NCBI RefSeq assembly: GCF_022436675.1
Contig: NZ_JAKUJZ010000006.1
Span: 239,546-303,545 of the forward strand
Reading direction: 5' to 3'
From: Rheinheimera hassiensis
GTDB taxonomy: Bacteria; Pseudomonadota; Gammaproteobacteria; Enterobacterales; Alteromonadaceae
DNA: 64,000 nucleotides
Shown here: piece after piece, positions 33,500 to 44,218 of the stretch
How the letters are laid out: each line of letters begins with the position of its first letter
How positions within the stretch are numbered: the first letter of the stretch is position 1
Made by a program: the position numbers and the translations under genes
Notes under the pieces: model-generated
Told to the model about the DNA's origin: nothing
Database searches by the model: none
What the model saw: only the letters and a program-made list of their open reading frames with translations

Positions 33500-35692
33500 T
33501 TAATGATGAAAGCGCTTGGCTTCCACCACATCATCTATCTGGCTGATTTTACTTAATAACTTGTTAAGCGAGTCAAGATTATACAACTCCATCGTCATAT
33601 TAATTACCGCAGTTTGCGCTTTAATATCCGAGCTGCTACTCATCTTGGTCACGTTGGCTTTTTCATTGGCCAAAATGCTGGTGATGTCACGCAGCAAACC
33701 GTTACGATCGTGCGCTACTATGCGGATATCCACCTCGTAACCAGAAGCATATTTATCGCCCCAGGTGGCATCTACCACCCGCTCGGGGTGGCTGTCCTGC
33801 AACGTTTTAAACTGGTCGCAGTCATCACGGTGAATAGCGATACCGCGGCCCTGGGTAATGTAGCCGATAATGGCATCACCCGGCAGCGGATGGCAGCAAC
33901 CGGCCATATGCGTCAACAGGTTGCCCACGCCTTGCACCACTACATCGCTTTTCGCTTTGGTAGAGGGCAACGGTTTGGTAATTAAACGCGGATCAATTTC
34001 CGGCTCTTCTTTTACATACTGGCTTTGAATAAAGTGTACTACCTGAGTCACTTTAATTTCGCCGCCGCCAATGCCTACCAGCAGCTCGTCCATACTGTTA
34101 ACATTAAACCGGGACAGCACTTTGGCCGGATACTCCATCACCAGATTCAGCCGCGTTAGTTCGGTATCAAGCAGCTCTTTACCGGCCGCGAGATTTTTAT
34201 CACGGTCTTGCAGGCGAAACCAATACTGTACTTTTGAGCGGGCGCGGCTGGATTTTAAATAACCCAAATGCGGGTTTAGCCAATCACGGCTGGGATTAGG
34301 CTCGCGGCCGGTAAGAATTTCTACCTGATCGCCGGTTTTCATCTGATAGGTAAAAGGCACAATACGGCCCGATACCTTGGCGCCAATACAGCGATGGCCT
34401 ACGTTAGAATGCACATAATAAGCAAAATCCAGCGGTGTTGAGCCCATAGGTAAATCGACGATATCGCCTTTGGGGGTAAAGACATAAACACGATCTTCAA
34501 TCACCTGGTTACGCAGCTCTTCGGCTAAATCGCTGCTGTCGACCACATCTTCCTGCCATTGCAGTAATTTACGCAGCCAGCCAATTTTCTCGTCATTGGC
34601 ACCGTCTTTACCGGCTACTGCGCCCTCTTTATAACGCCAGTGTGCCGCTACGCCCAGTTCTGAATCTTCGTGCATCTGCCGCGTGCGGATCTGAATCTCT
34701 ACCGCCCGGCCTTGCGGCCCCAGCACCACGGTATGAATCGACTGATAGCCGTTTTGTTTGGGTGTGGCAATATAATCATCAAACTCTTTTGGCAAATGGC
34801 GCCAACTGGTATGCACTATACCCAAGGCACCGTAGCAGTCCTGCACTCTGTCAGTAACAATGCGCACCGCACGGATATCATACAGCTGGTCAAAGGCCAG
34901 CTGTTTTTTCTGCATTTTTTTCCAGATACTGAAGATATGTTTGGGCCGGCCGTATACTTCTACTGCCAGATTGGCATCAGCCATTTTTTGTCGCACTGAG
35001 GCGACAAAGTCCTGCATATACTGTTCGCGGTCAAGGCGTTTTTCTTCCAGTAAACTGGCAATTTGTTTGTACAGTTGCGGATGCAAATACCGAAACGCAA
35101 AGTCTTCCAGCTCCCATTTGATCTGGCCTATACCTAAGCGGTTGGCCAGCGGGGCAAAAATCGCGTTGGTTTCTTTGGCGGCCAGTACCCGGGTTTCTTC
35201 GTCGGCATTCTTCACCTCACGCAGGTAACAAATTTGCGCCGCCAGTTTAATTACTACGGCACGCACATCTTCTACCATTGCCAGCAACATACGGCGCAGG
35301 TTATCAGCCTGCTGTGGGTTGACACTCTGATTAGGCCCGGTAGGAATACTACGGATAGCTTCCATCTGCTGTACTGCGCGCAGCATGATTAATACATTGG
35401 ACGGAAACGCAGGTTCCAGCTGTTCAAGGCTGACCAACCCGGCTTCCAGTAACGGGAATAATAAAGCAGCAAGCAAAGAGTCGCTGTCCATTCGCAGCTC
35501 AGCCAGAATTTCGACCATTTCCCAGCCGGTGCGCACAGCCAGTATCGGCTCTACCAGTTGATGCTGCTTCAGCCACTCGGCCGCAGCCATTAAACTGCTG
35601 ATCTTTTTCTCAGTCAGCCCCAGTGAGCATAACCATTCCAGCGTTTCACCACTGTTGTAATCAGTGCTGTGCGACTGGCGAACCCTTACCAT
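33500..35692 (-). CDS. relA: GTP pyrophosphokinase RelA
   Basis: Ribosome-bound (p)ppGpp synthetase triggered by uncharged tRNA. The 730 residues have a degenerate hydrolase domain in which the HD pair is absent (ALLFPLLEAGL stands where SpoT-type proteins have the HD motif), an intact synthetase domain with VEIQIRTRQMHEDSELG, a TGS domain from about residue 400 (VYVFTPKGDIVDLP), a cysteine-rich region (AGCCHPLPGD) and a C-terminal ACT domain. This pattern means RelA, not SpoT. Confidence 0.97.
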   Translation of the reverse strand: MVRVRQSHSTDYNSGETLEWLCSLGLTEKKISSLMAAAEWLKQHQLVEPILAVRTGWEMVEILAELRMDSDSLLAALLFPLLEAGLVSLEQLEPAFPSNVLIMLRAVQQMEAIRSIPTGPNQSVNPQQADNLRRMLLAMVEDVRAVVIKLAAQICYLREVKNADEETRVLAAKETNAIFAPLANRLGIGQIKWELEDFAFRYLHPQLYKQIASLLEEKRLDREQYMQDFVASVRQKMADANLAVEVYGRPKHIFSIWKKMQKKQLAFDQLYDIRAVRIVTDRVQDCYGALGIVHTSWRHLPKEFDDYIATPKQNGYQSIHTVVLGPQGRAVEIQIRTRQMHEDSELGVAAHWRYKEGAVAGKDGANDEKIGWLRKLLQWQEDVVDSSDLAEELRNQVIEDRVYVFTPKGDIVDLPMGSTPLDFAYYVHSNVGHRCIGAKVSGRIVPFTYQMKTGDQVEILTGREPNPSRDWLNPHLGYLKSSRARSKVQYWFRLQDRDKNLAAGKELLDTELTRLNLVMEYPAKVLSRFNVNSMDELLVGIGGGEIKVTQVVHFIQSQYVKEEPEIDPRLITKPLPSTKAKSDVVVQGVGNLLTHMAGCCHPLPGDAIIGYITQGRGIAIHRDDCDQFKTLQDSHPERVVDATWGDKYASGYEVDIRIVAHDRNGLLRDITSILANEKANVTKMSSSSDIKAQTAVINMTMELYNLDSLNKLLSKISQIDDVVEAKRFHH

Positions 35693-35711
35693 GTGCTGTT
35701 CCCTCTTTTTA

Positions 35712-37034
35712 CTACCGGCTGAACAACGCCATTAATTCCAGATGACTGGTGTGGGCAAACATATCAACACCACAGATCTTTTCCAAGCTATAGCCGCTTT
35801 GCAGCAATACTTTGGCATCACGGGCGAAGGTAGCCGCATTGCACGACACGTACAATATCTGTGCCGGTTTTAGCTTTGCTATCTGCTCTGTGGCCCCCTG
35901 CGCACCAGCGCGGGCCGGATCCAGTAGTACTTTGGTATAAACCGGCTTGTTCCACTGCGCTTTTGGCCAGCTCAGGTGTAAATCTGCCTGATACGCTTCT
36001 ACGTTGCTAAGACCGTTTAACTTAGCATTGGTTGCCAGTTGTTGCACCATTTTGGCTACACCTTCTACTGCTCGCACTGTTTTGGCGCGTTGCGCCAGTG
36101 CCAGAGTAAAATTACCAATGCCGGAATATAAATCCAGCACGGTATCATTTGCAGAGATATTCAGCCAGTTAACCGCCTGTGTCACCATTTGTTGGTTTAG
36201 TGCCGCATTAACCTGAATAAAGTCATCTGGTGCAAACTGCAGGCTAAGCTGTTGCTCGGCCAATTGGTACTGCGGCATCACAGGCTGCTGCCAATAGTCG
36301 AATATACCCGGCTCAGCCTCCCCCAGCCAAACGGCCTCTGGCCAGGCATCGATAAACAGTTGTTGCTCAGCGCCGGTGAGTGCTTTGATATGCCGCAATA
36401 TTACAAAGGCGTTGCCGTCAGCTTCAAGCACCTCGGCGTGAGTTATCGCGGTGGGGTCTTTAAGCTGGCTTAACACCTGATTTAATACGTTAAATACCGG
36501 CGCCAGCATTGGTGATAACACCATACAGTGGTCTACCGCTACAATCTGCTTATCGGCACTCTGGCGAAAGCCTACGCTAAGACGGCGCTGCTTTTTGTCA
36601 TACCAGATGCCAATGCGGGCACGAAGGCGATAACCGCTGTCGTCGGCCGTTAACATCGGCTGCCAAGGCAAAGAGGTTAAACCGGTTTGATGGCGAATCA
36701 GGTTATCAATGCCCTGCTGCTTTAATTCACGCTGGTTGGCAGCACTGATATGCTGCAACTGGCAACCGCCACACCTTGTCGCATAAACACAAGGCGGTGT
36801 AATACGCAGCACTGAGGCCTGCAGCACTTTTACCGTACTGGCTTTAAGAAAACCGGCTTTATCTTCCAATACCTTAGCCTGCACTTTCTCACCCGGCAGT
36901 GCGGCACTGACAAAAGCAATTTTTTGCTCATGCTTGCTAATGCCATGCACCTCATAGTCACTGTCATCTATGTGAAAGGTAAAAGTTTTGCCCAGTAAAC
37001 TGGCTTTAGGTTTGGCTTTATATAGGTTAAGCAT
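35712..37034 (-). CDS. rlmD: 23S rRNA (uracil(1939)-C(5))-methyltransferase RlmD
   Basis: SAM-dependent m5U methyltransferase. The 440 residues start with a TRAM-like domain, followed by the iron-sulfur cluster cysteines C82, C88, C91 and C170. The methyltransferase fold contains VLDLYSGIGNFTLALA, and the catalytic cysteine is in VSCNAATFARD. It lies 19 bp upstream of relA and diverges from barA, an arrangement conserved in gammaproteobacteria. Confidence 0.96.
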   Translation of the reverse strand: MLNLYKAKPKASLLGKTFTFHIDDSDYEVHGISKHEQKIAFVSAALPGEKVQAKVLEDKAGFLKASTVKVLQASVLRITPPCVYATRCGGCQLQHISAANQRELKQQGIDNLIRHQTGLTSLPWQPMLTADDSGYRLRARIGIWYDKKQRRLSVGFRQSADKQIVAVDHCMVLSPMLAPVFNVLNQVLSQLKDPTAITHAEVLEADGNAFVILRHIKALTGAEQQLFIDAWPEAVWLGEAEPGIFDYWQQPVMPQYQLAEQQLSLQFAPDDFIQVNAALNQQMVTQAVNWLNISANDTVLDLYSGIGNFTLALAQRAKTVRAVEGVAKMVQQLATNAKLNGLSNVEAYQADLHLSWPKAQWNKPVYTKVLLDPARAGAQGATEQIAKLKPAQILYVSCNAATFARDAKVLLQSGYSLEKICGVDMFAHTSHLELMALFSR

Positions 37035-37115
37035 GGGTTCTCTATCGGGTTATAGGCAAGCGCGATGTCTTATGTCATTATCGCGGCAAGAGTATTTACT
37101 AAACAGCCTGCATCA

Positions 37116-39827
37116 ATGACGAAAATGGGTTTACGTTCCTGGTTACTGCTTTGCAGTTTGCTGCCAGCTGTACTGGTAAGTGTATTCTGCGTCGGCTATT
37201 TTAGCTATGTTCGCTATCATGAGTTAGCACTTTCTTTAACAGATCGCGCCAGGCATATCGCTCTGCCACTGGCTATCAGCAGCCAGGACTTACTCAGCCG
37301 GGGCAACACTGTCGCACTACAGCAATTACTGGACAACAGCCACCGGCTAAACTCGCCGCTGATTAGCAATATCAGCCTGATAAACAGCGATAACCAGCTG
37401 ATATTCAGCACCAACCCGCAGCATTTTAGCAACAGCCAGCTGCTTGCTGCACCAACATTACTCAACAACACTGACATGGTGATATCTGATGGCAGCAGTT
37501 TATTGCTGTATCAGCCTTTAGCTACCGGCATTCTGCCGGGGCAGCCGCGTGATACCGCTTATCTGCTGGTGCAGTTGCAGCAATCTCAGTTACAGTTGCA
37601 ACAACAGGCTGTGCGCTTTAATGCTCTACTGATACTGCTGGCATGTCTGCTGTTGGCAGCTGCACCAGTATGGTATTTATTGCGCTGTATTCACCGGCCT
37701 GTTAACCAGTTACAGGCTCATTTGCAACAGCTGCTCAGCGGCAACACTGCGCCGCGCCGCCTGGCTATGGTACAGGAGCTGGCCCAGCTGCAACAGGGTT
37801 TAAACCAGTTAGGTAATTTTCTGGCCAGCCAGGAACAGGACATGCAGCAGCAAATTGAGCAGGTTACCAGTGATCTGCAACAAAGCATGGAGCAACTGGA
37901 AGTTCAGAATATTCAGCTTGATTTTGCCAAACGTAAAGCGCAGGAGGAAAACCGGCAAAAATCTGAGTTCTTAGCCAAAATGAGCCATGAACTGCGTACC
38001 CCTCTAAACGGGGTTATTGGTTTTACCCGTCAGTTACTGAAAACCCAATTGTCCAGCAGCCAGCACGATTACCTGACCACTATTCAAAAATCAGCCAATA
38101 GCTTATTGCATCTGGTTAATGATGTGCTGGACTTCTCCAAGCTGGAAGAAGGCCGATTATCTGTTAACCCGGAGCCATTTTCACTGCGTGATGTGCTGAA
38201 CGACGCCACTGAATTACTGGCGGCCAATGCCTTTGATAAGCACCTCGAACTGGTGTTGATGATTGAGCCGGACTGCCCGGACGATTTAATTGCTGACCCT
38301 GGGCGTTTTGTGCAGGTACTGATGAACATCGCCGGTAACGCCATTAAATTTACCGATCACGGCAGCATTGTGATTCGTGTGTCGGGTACCTTGCTCAATG
38401 AAGACCAGCTTATTCTGCATTGCTCAGTGCAGGACACCGGCCGCGGCATCAGCACCGAGCAACAGCAATTATTGTTTCAGGGTTTTACCAGCAAAGACCC
38501 ACGCAGCCACCAAAGCGGCTCGGGCCTGGGTCTGATGATCTCGCAGCGCTTAGTACAGGCTATGGGCGGGAACCTCGGCTTTGAAAGCAAACAGGCCGAA
38601 GGCTCAACCTTCTGGTTTACCCTTAAATGCCAGCGCCATCATCTATCGGTTGCCGACAGCCTGCCGCTGGATGTCCTGGACAACAAAAACCTGCTGTATT
38701 TTGAACCACAACAACATTCACGTGAAGCCACGTTAAGCCTGCTACATCACTGGGGGCTGCAGGTTACAGCCTGCGCTACCAAAGGGCAGCTACAACAAGC
38801 GCTGGCGCATCAGCAACATTATGATATCGGCCTGATTGGCCGGACTATTGCCATTAATCAGGTGAATCAGGTGCTGGATTTAATCCAGCAGGTAAAACCG
38901 CAGTGCAATAATACCTACTTGCTGGTCAACACCTTGTCACCGCACTTGCGCGAAACACTGCTTAGCTCAGGTGCGAATGCCTGTTTATCTAAACCACCGC
39001 ATATCCGCAAACTGGCACTGACTCTGGCACAGCCTTACTTGCAGCAGTACAGTGCGATATTACCGCAAGCAAGGCAGAAAAAAGTCAGCCTCAAAGTGCT
39101 GACCGTCGACGATAACGACGCCAACCTGAAGTTAATTAATACCCTGCTGGCTGAGCACGTTGACCATATTGATTCTGCCCGCGACGGGGCTGAAGCCTGG
39201 CACAAAGCCACCCAGCATGCTTACGATATTATTTTTATGGATATTAATATGCCGGTAATGGATGGCGTAACCGCCTGCCAGCGTATCCGGCAAAGCTCGC
39301 TGAACGAACACACCCCGATAGTTGCCGTAACGGCCCAGGCCATTGACGGTGAACGGGACCGCTTACTAACACTGGGCTTTGATGAATTTTTAAGTAAGCC
39401 ACTGGATGAAACCATGCTGCATTGCAGCTTACAGGAGTTTTGTCCTGCCAGCCGTTTGCAACACACCACCCCGGTATGGCCTAACAGCAAACTGATACAC
39501 TGGTCCACTGCCATAGAGCGGGCCGGAGGCAAGCACGATTTAATGAAAGAGATGCTGCAAATGCTGATCGCCAGCATTACGCCAACCCGCAATGCGCTGC
39601 AACAGGCACTGGCATTACATGATGAAAACCAGGTATTGCAGCAAGTGCATAAATTGCATGGCGCCTGCTGTTATACCGGCGTGCCGCGGCTGAAAAATCT
39701 GGCAGAACTGCTGGAGACCCAGCTAAAGCAAGGTAAAAGCCTGACGGAACTGGAGCCCGAATTGCTTGAACTGGATGATGTGCTACAGGCGCTGTGGCAG
39801 GAAAGTCAGCAATGGCCTGACTGGTAA
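37116..39827 (+). CDS. barA: Hybrid sensor histidine kinase BarA
   Basis: Tripartite sensor kinase whose partner UvrY/GacA switches on the CsrB-type small RNAs. From the chosen ATG the protein has 903 residues: a membrane segment, a periplasmic sensor, a second membrane segment and HAMP, a coiled linker, HisKA with H291 in KMSHELRTPLNG, HATPase_c with GSGLGLMIS, a degenerate receiver, a true receiver with D709 in FMDINMPVMDG, and Hpt with H845 in VHKLHGACCYTG. An upstream ATG at 37065 adds 17 residues not seen in the family. uvrY is not in the window. Confidence 0.94.
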   Translation: MTKMGLRSWLLLCSLLPAVLVSVFCVGYFSYVRYHELALSLTDRARHIALPLAISSQDLLSRGNTVALQQLLDNSHRLNSPLISNISLINSDNQLIFSTNPQHFSNSQLLAAPTLLNNTDMVISDGSSLLLYQPLATGILPGQPRDTAYLLVQLQQSQLQLQQQAVRFNALLILLACLLLAAAPVWYLLRCIHRPVNQLQAHLQQLLSGNTAPRRLAMVQELAQLQQGLNQLGNFLASQEQDMQQQIEQVTSDLQQSMEQLEVQNIQLDFAKRKAQEENRQKSEFLAKMSHELRTPLNGVIGFTRQLLKTQLSSSQHDYLTTIQKSANSLLHLVNDVLDFSKLEEGRLSVNPEPFSLRDVLNDATELLAANAFDKHLELVLMIEPDCPDDLIADPGRFVQVLMNIAGNAIKFTDHGSIVIRVSGTLLNEDQLILHCSVQDTGRGISTEQQQLLFQGFTSKDPRSHQSGSGLGLMISQRLVQAMGGNLGFESKQAEGSTFWFTLKCQRHHLSVADSLPLDVLDNKNLLYFEPQQHSREATLSLLHHWGLQVTACATKGQLQQALAHQQHYDIGLIGRTIAINQVNQVLDLIQQVKPQCNNTYLLVNTLSPHLRETLLSSGANACLSKPPHIRKLALTLAQPYLQQYSAILPQARQKKVSLKVLTVDDNDANLKLINTLLAEHVDHIDSARDGAEAWHKATQHAYDIIFMDINMPVMDGVTACQRIRQSSLNEHTPIVAVTAQAIDGERDRLLTLGFDEFLSKPLDETMLHCSLQEFCPASRLQHTTPVWPNSKLIHWSTAIERAGGKHDLMKEMLQMLIASITPTRNALQQALALHDENQVLQQVHKLHGACCYTGVPRLKNLAELLETQLKQGKSLTELEPELLELDDVLQALWQESQQWPDW

Positions 39828-39831
39828 AAAG

Positions 39832-40227
39832 TTACTGCCGCTCCAGAATAACAGTTGCAGCGGCATAAGCCTGCTCATCAGTAATAGATAGCCAGATATG
39901 GCTTACCCCCATAGTCGCAGCCAATTCGCCGGCATAATCCGTTAAAGCCAGCTTTGGTGCACCATCGGCGTTATTACTGATACTGATATGCTGAAACGAC
40001 ACCCCTCTGCCAATGCCGGTACCCAGCGCTTTGGCAGCGGCTTCTTTGGCGGCAAAGCGCTTGGCAAAATAACGCGCAGCATTGGCAGGGTGGTTATCAG
40101 CCAAACCGGCATAAATAGCCTGCTCGTCGGTTGTCAGCACCCGCTTTACCAGCGCCGGGCTGCGGGCCAGGCTCTGCTCAATACGGGCAATTTCAACAAT
40201 ATCAGTGCCAAGGCCAACAATTGCCAT
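39832..40227 (-). CDS. acpS: Holo-[acyl-carrier-protein] synthase
   Basis: Transfers the phosphopantetheine arm from CoA to acyl carrier protein. The 131-residue protein begins VGLGTDIVEIARIE and has RYFAKRFAAKEAAAKALGTG, the AcpS signatures with the metal-binding aspartate and glutamate. It directly follows pdxJ, with which it is commonly paired. Confidence 0.96.
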   Translation of the reverse strand: MAIVGLGTDIVEIARIEQSLARSPALVKRVLTTDEQAIYAGLADNHPANAARYFAKRFAAKEAAAKALGTGIGRGVSFQHISISNNADGAPKLALTDYAGELAATMGVSHIWLSITDEQAYAAATVILERQ

Positions 40228-40962
40228 TTAGCGGCGCGCCTCAACCATTAAACGTTTCATTTCGCGTACCGCGGCATCCAGGCCACTAAACACCGCACGG
40301 GCCACAATGGCATGGCCAATATTCAGCTCATGCATTTGCGGTATAGCCGCAACAGGCTGCACGTTATGGTAATGTAAACCATGGCCGGCATTAACAATTA
40401 AACCTAAAGACGAGGCAAACTCAGCAGCCTCACGAATGCGCGCAAGCTCTGCAGCCTGCACTGCGGCATCTTTAGTCTCGGCATATTTACCGGTATGAAT
40501 TTCAATATAAGGCGCACCGGCTTTGGCTGCAGCTTCAATCTGGCGATGATCAGCATCAATAAACAGCGACACCAGAATGTCCTGCTGATGCATCTGGCTT
40601 ACCGCTTCGGTAATACGGCTTAACTGGCCTGCTACTTCTAACCCGCCTTCAGTAGTCAGTTCCTGGCGTTTTTCCGGCACAAAACAGGCAAAATGCGGTT
40701 TAAGTTCAGTGGCAATCGCCAGCATTTCATCGGTTACCGCCATTTCAAAATTCAGCCGGGTGGCAATGGTCTGGCGCAACACAAACACATCGCGGTCAAC
40801 AATATGCCGCCGGTCTTCGCGCAAGTGCACCGTAATGCCATCAGCACCGGCCTGCTCTGCCATTAAAGCCGCATGTACCGGCTCCGGGTAGTAGGTGCCA
40901 CGGGCCTGACGCAACGTAGCAACGTGGTCAATATTAACACCAAGAAAAATAGGGTTGTGCAT
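40228..40962 (-). CDS. pdxJ: Pyridoxine 5'-phosphate synthase
   Basis: Closes the pyridoxine ring in vitamin B6 synthesis. The 244-residue TIM barrel begins [16 protein letters not shown] and contains [12 protein letters not shown] and GHGLHYHNV, with the family's histidines. An ATG at 41037 in frame would overlap recO and add 25 unrelated residues; the ATG at 40962 follows CCGGAG and is chosen. Confidence 0.96.
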   Translation of the reverse strand: MHNPIFLGVNIDHVATLRQARGTYYPEPVHAALMAEQAGADGITVHLREDRRHIVDRDVFVLRQTIATRLNFEMAVTDEMLAIATELKPHFACFVPEKRQELTTEGGLEVAGQLSRITEAVSQMHQQDILVSLFIDADHRQIEAAAKAGAPYIEIHTGKYAETKDAAVQAAELARIREAAEFASSLGLIVNAGHGLHYHNVQPVAAIPQMHELNIGHAIVARAVFSGLDAAVREMKRLMVEARR

Positions 40963-40990
40963 ACCAGACTCCGGAGGATAAAAATGTAAA

Positions 40991-41674
40991 TCAGCCGCCT
41001 TCAAACAGCGCCCTGCTGGCCAATGGTTTGCTGCCAAGCAGAGGTGCCAGAATTTGCCGGCTTAACTGTTTGGCACAGCGCCGGGTATCGGCGCTTTGCC
41101 ACTGGCCATTGCCAATATTTAATAAATGCTGTGCTTTAAAGCCATTTGCTGCCACCACAAAACCTTGCTCATGTTGCCACTGATAACACAAAGCTGCTTC
41201 CAGCGGATTGCCATCCACATCTTGCTGCCAGTCTATCGGCTGACCCAGCTCAGTTAGCAGCGCAAACTCAAATTCGCGTAAACAGGGCTCAAGCTCCACG
41301 CTACCCTGCTGCACCAGCATAAGCTGTTGTAAGCTGTGCTGATAAACATTAAACAGTTGCTCAGCCGCCAGGTTATCCGGCCACAAACGGCATACCAGTT
41401 CATTGAGGTAAATGCCGCTATACAGCACCTTGCCGCTAAATAAAAAAGCTGCTGCGGCTTCATCAATGCTTTTCACCGTTTTTAGCTCATTACGGCCGCT
41501 AAGCTGCAGCATAAACTGCTGAAACGGCTGCAATGCCAAGCGCTGTTTACCCTGGCGTTTACGTACCACCGCAGAAATACGCCCCTGCTCTGGCAGCAAT
41601 AATTGTAAAATCAGCTTGTCTTCACCAAGCTGGCGGCTATGCAAAATAAAAGCAGGCCAAAGCTCAGCGTGCAT
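40991..41674 (-). CDS. recO: DNA repair protein RecO
   Basis: Loads RecA with RecR and RecF in gap repair. The 227-residue protein has an N-terminal OB fold ([19 protein letters not shown], then [12 protein letters not shown]) and a helical C-terminal domain. Sequence identity in RecO families is low, so position helps: it lies 6 bp after era and 28 bp before pdxJ, as in most gammaproteobacteria. Confidence 0.94.
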   Translation of the reverse strand: MHAELWPAFILHSRQLGEDKLILQLLLPEQGRISAVVRKRQGKQRLALQPFQQFMLQLSGRNELKTVKSIDEAAAAFLFSGKVLYSGIYLNELVCRLWPDNLAAEQLFNVYQHSLQQLMLVQQGSVELEPCLREFEFALLTELGQPIDWQQDVDGNPLEAALCYQWQHEQGFVVAANGFKAQHLLNIGNGQWQSADTRRCAKQLSRQILAPLLGSKPLASRALFEGG

Positions 41675-41680
41675 AACGCC

Positions 41681-42589
41681 TTAATCTTCGCCGTAGCCCA
41701 GGCTGCGTAAGGCCCGCTCGTCATCAGCCCAGCCAGATTTTACTTTAACCCATACCTGCAAAAAGACCGGTTGTTCCAGCATTGCGGCCATATCAATACG
41801 TGCTTCAGTGGCAATGGTTTTTATCCGCTCACCTTTATTACCAATTACCATGCGTTTTTGGCTGTCGCGCTCAACCAGCACCAGCGCGGCGATATGGTAA
41901 TGCTTTTCTTCCCATTTAAAGCGTTCAATCTCTACTGTCACCGAGTACGGTAGCTCGTCACCTAAAAAGCGCATCAGCTTTTCGCGCACAATTTCTGCTG
42001 CCATAAAACGCATGGAGCGGTCGGTGATATAGTCATCCGGGAAGAAAAACTCGCATACAGGTAAATGCTGCTTTACCACTGCCCGCAACGCCTCGACGTT
42101 GTCGCCGGTTTCCGCCGACAGTGGCACTACGTCAACAAAGTTCAACTGCGCGCCCAGCCACTGTAAATGCGGCAACAGGGTGTCTTTATCGCGGTACAGA
42201 TCCACTTTATTTACCACCAGGATCACCGGTTTCTTCGAGGCAATCAGCCGGTTCAGCACCATCTGATCATCGTCGGTCCAGCGCGTACCTTCCACGACAA
42301 ACAGCACAAACTCGACATCTAAAATAGAGCTGGCAGCGGCTTTGTTCATCAGCCGGTTAATAGCGCGTTTTTCTTCGCTGTGCAGGCCCGGGGTGTCTAC
42401 ATACACCGTCTGGTAATTGTCACGGGTATCTATACCAACAATACGATGGCGGGTAGTTTGTGGCTTTTTTGAAGTAATACTTACTTTTTGCCCTACCAGC
42501 TTGTTCAGTAATGTTGATTTACCCACATTAGGCCGGCCCACTATCGCCACCAAAGCAGCATAGGTTGGCGCCTGAGTATTATCTGTCAT
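41681..42589 (-). CDS. era: GTPase Era
   Basis: GTPase that binds the 3' end of 16S rRNA during 30S maturation. The 302 residues show G1 [13 protein letters not shown]3 DTPGLH, G4 NKVD, and a C-terminal KH domain with [12 protein letters not shown]. It overlaps rnc by 11 bp, so the two RNA-processing proteins are translationally linked. Confidence 0.97.
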   Translation of the reverse strand: MTDNTQAPTYAALVAIVGRPNVGKSTLLNKLVGQKVSITSKKPQTTRHRIVGIDTRDNYQTVYVDTPGLHSEEKRAINRLMNKAAASSILDVEFVLFVVEGTRWTDDDQMVLNRLIASKKPVILVVNKVDLYRDKDTLLPHLQWLGAQLNFVDVVPLSAETGDNVEALRAVVKQHLPVCEFFFPDDYITDRSMRFMAAEIVREKLMRFLGDELPYSVTVEIERFKWEEKHYHIAALVLVERDSQKRMVIGNKGERIKTIATEARIDMAAMLEQPVFLQVWVKVKSGWADDERALRSLGYGED

Positions 42590-43253
42590 GCTTAATTTTT
42601 TCCAGCGCCATATGAGCGGCGTCTTGCTCTGCCTTACGGCGTGAACTGCCGGTAGCGGTAAAAGGTGCCATGCCGGCTATGGTGCAGCGCACGGTAAAGG
42701 TTTGCTGATGCGCTTCGCCAGCAGTGGCTATCACATCGTACAGCGGCAAAGCTAAGCGTAGCCCTTGCAGATATTCCTGCAACAGGGTTTTAGAGTCTTT
42801 TTGCTCGCCAGGTGTAATAGTGTCAAGCCGCGTACCGAACCACAGCAGAATGCGCTCTTTACAAGCAGCCATACCGGTATCAAGGTATATAGCACCCAAA
42901 ATGGCTTCAACGGTGTCAGCTAAAATAGATTCCCGGCGAAAACCACCGCTTTTAAGCTCACCCGGCCCCAGCCGCAAATGGTCTGACAACCGCAGCTCCT
43001 GTGCAATTTCTGCCAGAGTGACGCCTTTAACCAGCGCTGCGCGCATGCGGGTTAAATCGCCTTCGCGTGCTTTGGGGAAATTGTCATATAAGGTTTCAGC
43101 AATCACTAAGCTTAGTATTGCGTCGCCAAGAAACTCCAGCCGTTCATTGTGCTGGCCTTTACAGCTGCGGTGGGTTAACGCTTGTTCCAGCAGCGCCTGT
43201 TGTTGAAACTGATAGCCCAAACGGGCCATCAGTGGAGTTAACGATTTTTGCAT
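42579..43253 (-). CDS. rnc: Ribonuclease III
   Basis: Double-strand RNA endonuclease for rRNA and mRNA processing. The 224 residues include the signature [18 protein letters not shown] with the catalytic acidic residues and a C-terminal dsRNA-binding domain ([20 protein letters not shown]). It lies between lepB and era as usual. Confidence 0.97.
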   Translation of the reverse strand: MQKSLTPLMARLGYQFQQQALLEQALTHRSCKGQHNERLEFLGDAILSLVIAETLYDNFPKAREGDLTRMRAALVKGVTLAEIAQELRLSDHLRLGPGELKSGGFRRESILADTVEAILGAIYLDTGMAACKERILLWFGTRLDTITPGEQKDSKTLLQEYLQGLRLALPLYDVIATAGEAHQQTFTVRCTIAGMAPFTATGSSRRKAEQDAAHMALEKIKHDR

Positions 43254-43281
43254 GCTTGTCTCTTAGTGGTACCTGTACAGC

Positions 43282-44205
43282 TTAGTGAATAGGGCCCAGC
43301 CGGTCAAAGCGCACGCCTGTTGGCACCCAACCCGGCACCCAGCTGTTAGGGTCCTCATTAAATTCAAAACTCATCCAGATAAACACCGCTTTGCCTACCA
43401 TGTTGTGCTCTGGTACAAACCCCCAGAAACGGCCATCACGGCTGTTATCGCGGTTATCTCCGAGCACAAAATAATGGCCTTCCGGTACAACGAATTCGTC
43501 GATTGCCGTGCCGCGCTGTTTAAAGAAAAATTCGGTATGCTCGCGCCGCGCCGGGGTTTGCAGAATATCGTGTGTCACCTGGCCAAGCTGTTCGGTGTAA
43601 CGGCGCTGCGGGCTTTGATCATGGTAAAACTCGCCCTCGTTTTTCAGGCTCAGTTCTACCATTTCCAGCTTGCCGCAGTCGGCCTGCTCTGCACCGGTGC
43701 AGGCTTTTTCAATAAATAGTTGTTTATTGCGGTAAATAACTCTGTCGCCCGGCACACCAATAACCCGTTTAATATAGTCGATGGTGGGTTGCTCGGGATA
43801 TTTAAACACCGCCACATCGCCCCGCTGCGGTTTGTTGTTGCTGTATAACGTTTTACGCCATACCGGGTCTTTTACATCGTAAGAGAATTTCTCTACCAGA
43901 ATAAAATCGCCTACCAGCAGGGTTGGCATCATTGAACCTGACGGGATCTGAAACGGCTCATAAATAAAAGAGCGAAAAATAGTGATCAGGGCAATAACAG
44001 GAAAAATAGATTTTGCTGTTTCTACCAGTTGTGGCTCTTTGAGCAGCTCTTCACCGGCTTCCAGCGGTAGCTGACCACCGGCTGCGCTTTGTGCGCCAGC
44101 CAGTTTTTGCTGCCGCTTTGGTGCCAGCACCAAAGCATCCAATAACCAGATTAAACCGCTGGCCAGTGTCAATAACACCAGGAAGATTGCAAAATAACCT
44201 GCCAT
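43282..44205 (-). CDS. lepB: Signal peptidase I
   Basis: Cuts signal peptides from exported proteins at the periplasmic face. The 307 residues have two N-terminal membrane segments, the nucleophile S91 in IPSGSMMPTLLVGD, the general base K146 in DYIKRVIGVPGD, and GDNRDNSRDGRFWGFVP further on. It sits 13 bp after lepA, as in the classical lep operon. Confidence 0.97.
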   Translation of the reverse strand: MAGYFAIFLVLLTLASGLIWLLDALVLAPKRQQKLAGAQSAAGGQLPLEAGEELLKEPQLVETAKSIFPVIALITIFRSFIYEPFQIPSGSMMPTLLVGDFILVEKFSYDVKDPVWRKTLYSNNKPQRGDVAVFKYPEQPTIDYIKRVIGVPGDRVIYRNKQLFIEKACTGAEQADCGKLEMVELSLKNEGEFYHDQSPQRRYTEQLGQVTHDILQTPARREHTEFFFKQRGTAIDEFVVPEGHYFVLGDNRDNSRDGRFWGFVPEHNMVGKAVFIWMSFEFNEDPNSWVPGWVPTGVRFDRLGPIH

Positions 44206-44218
44206 GTAAATCCCTTAT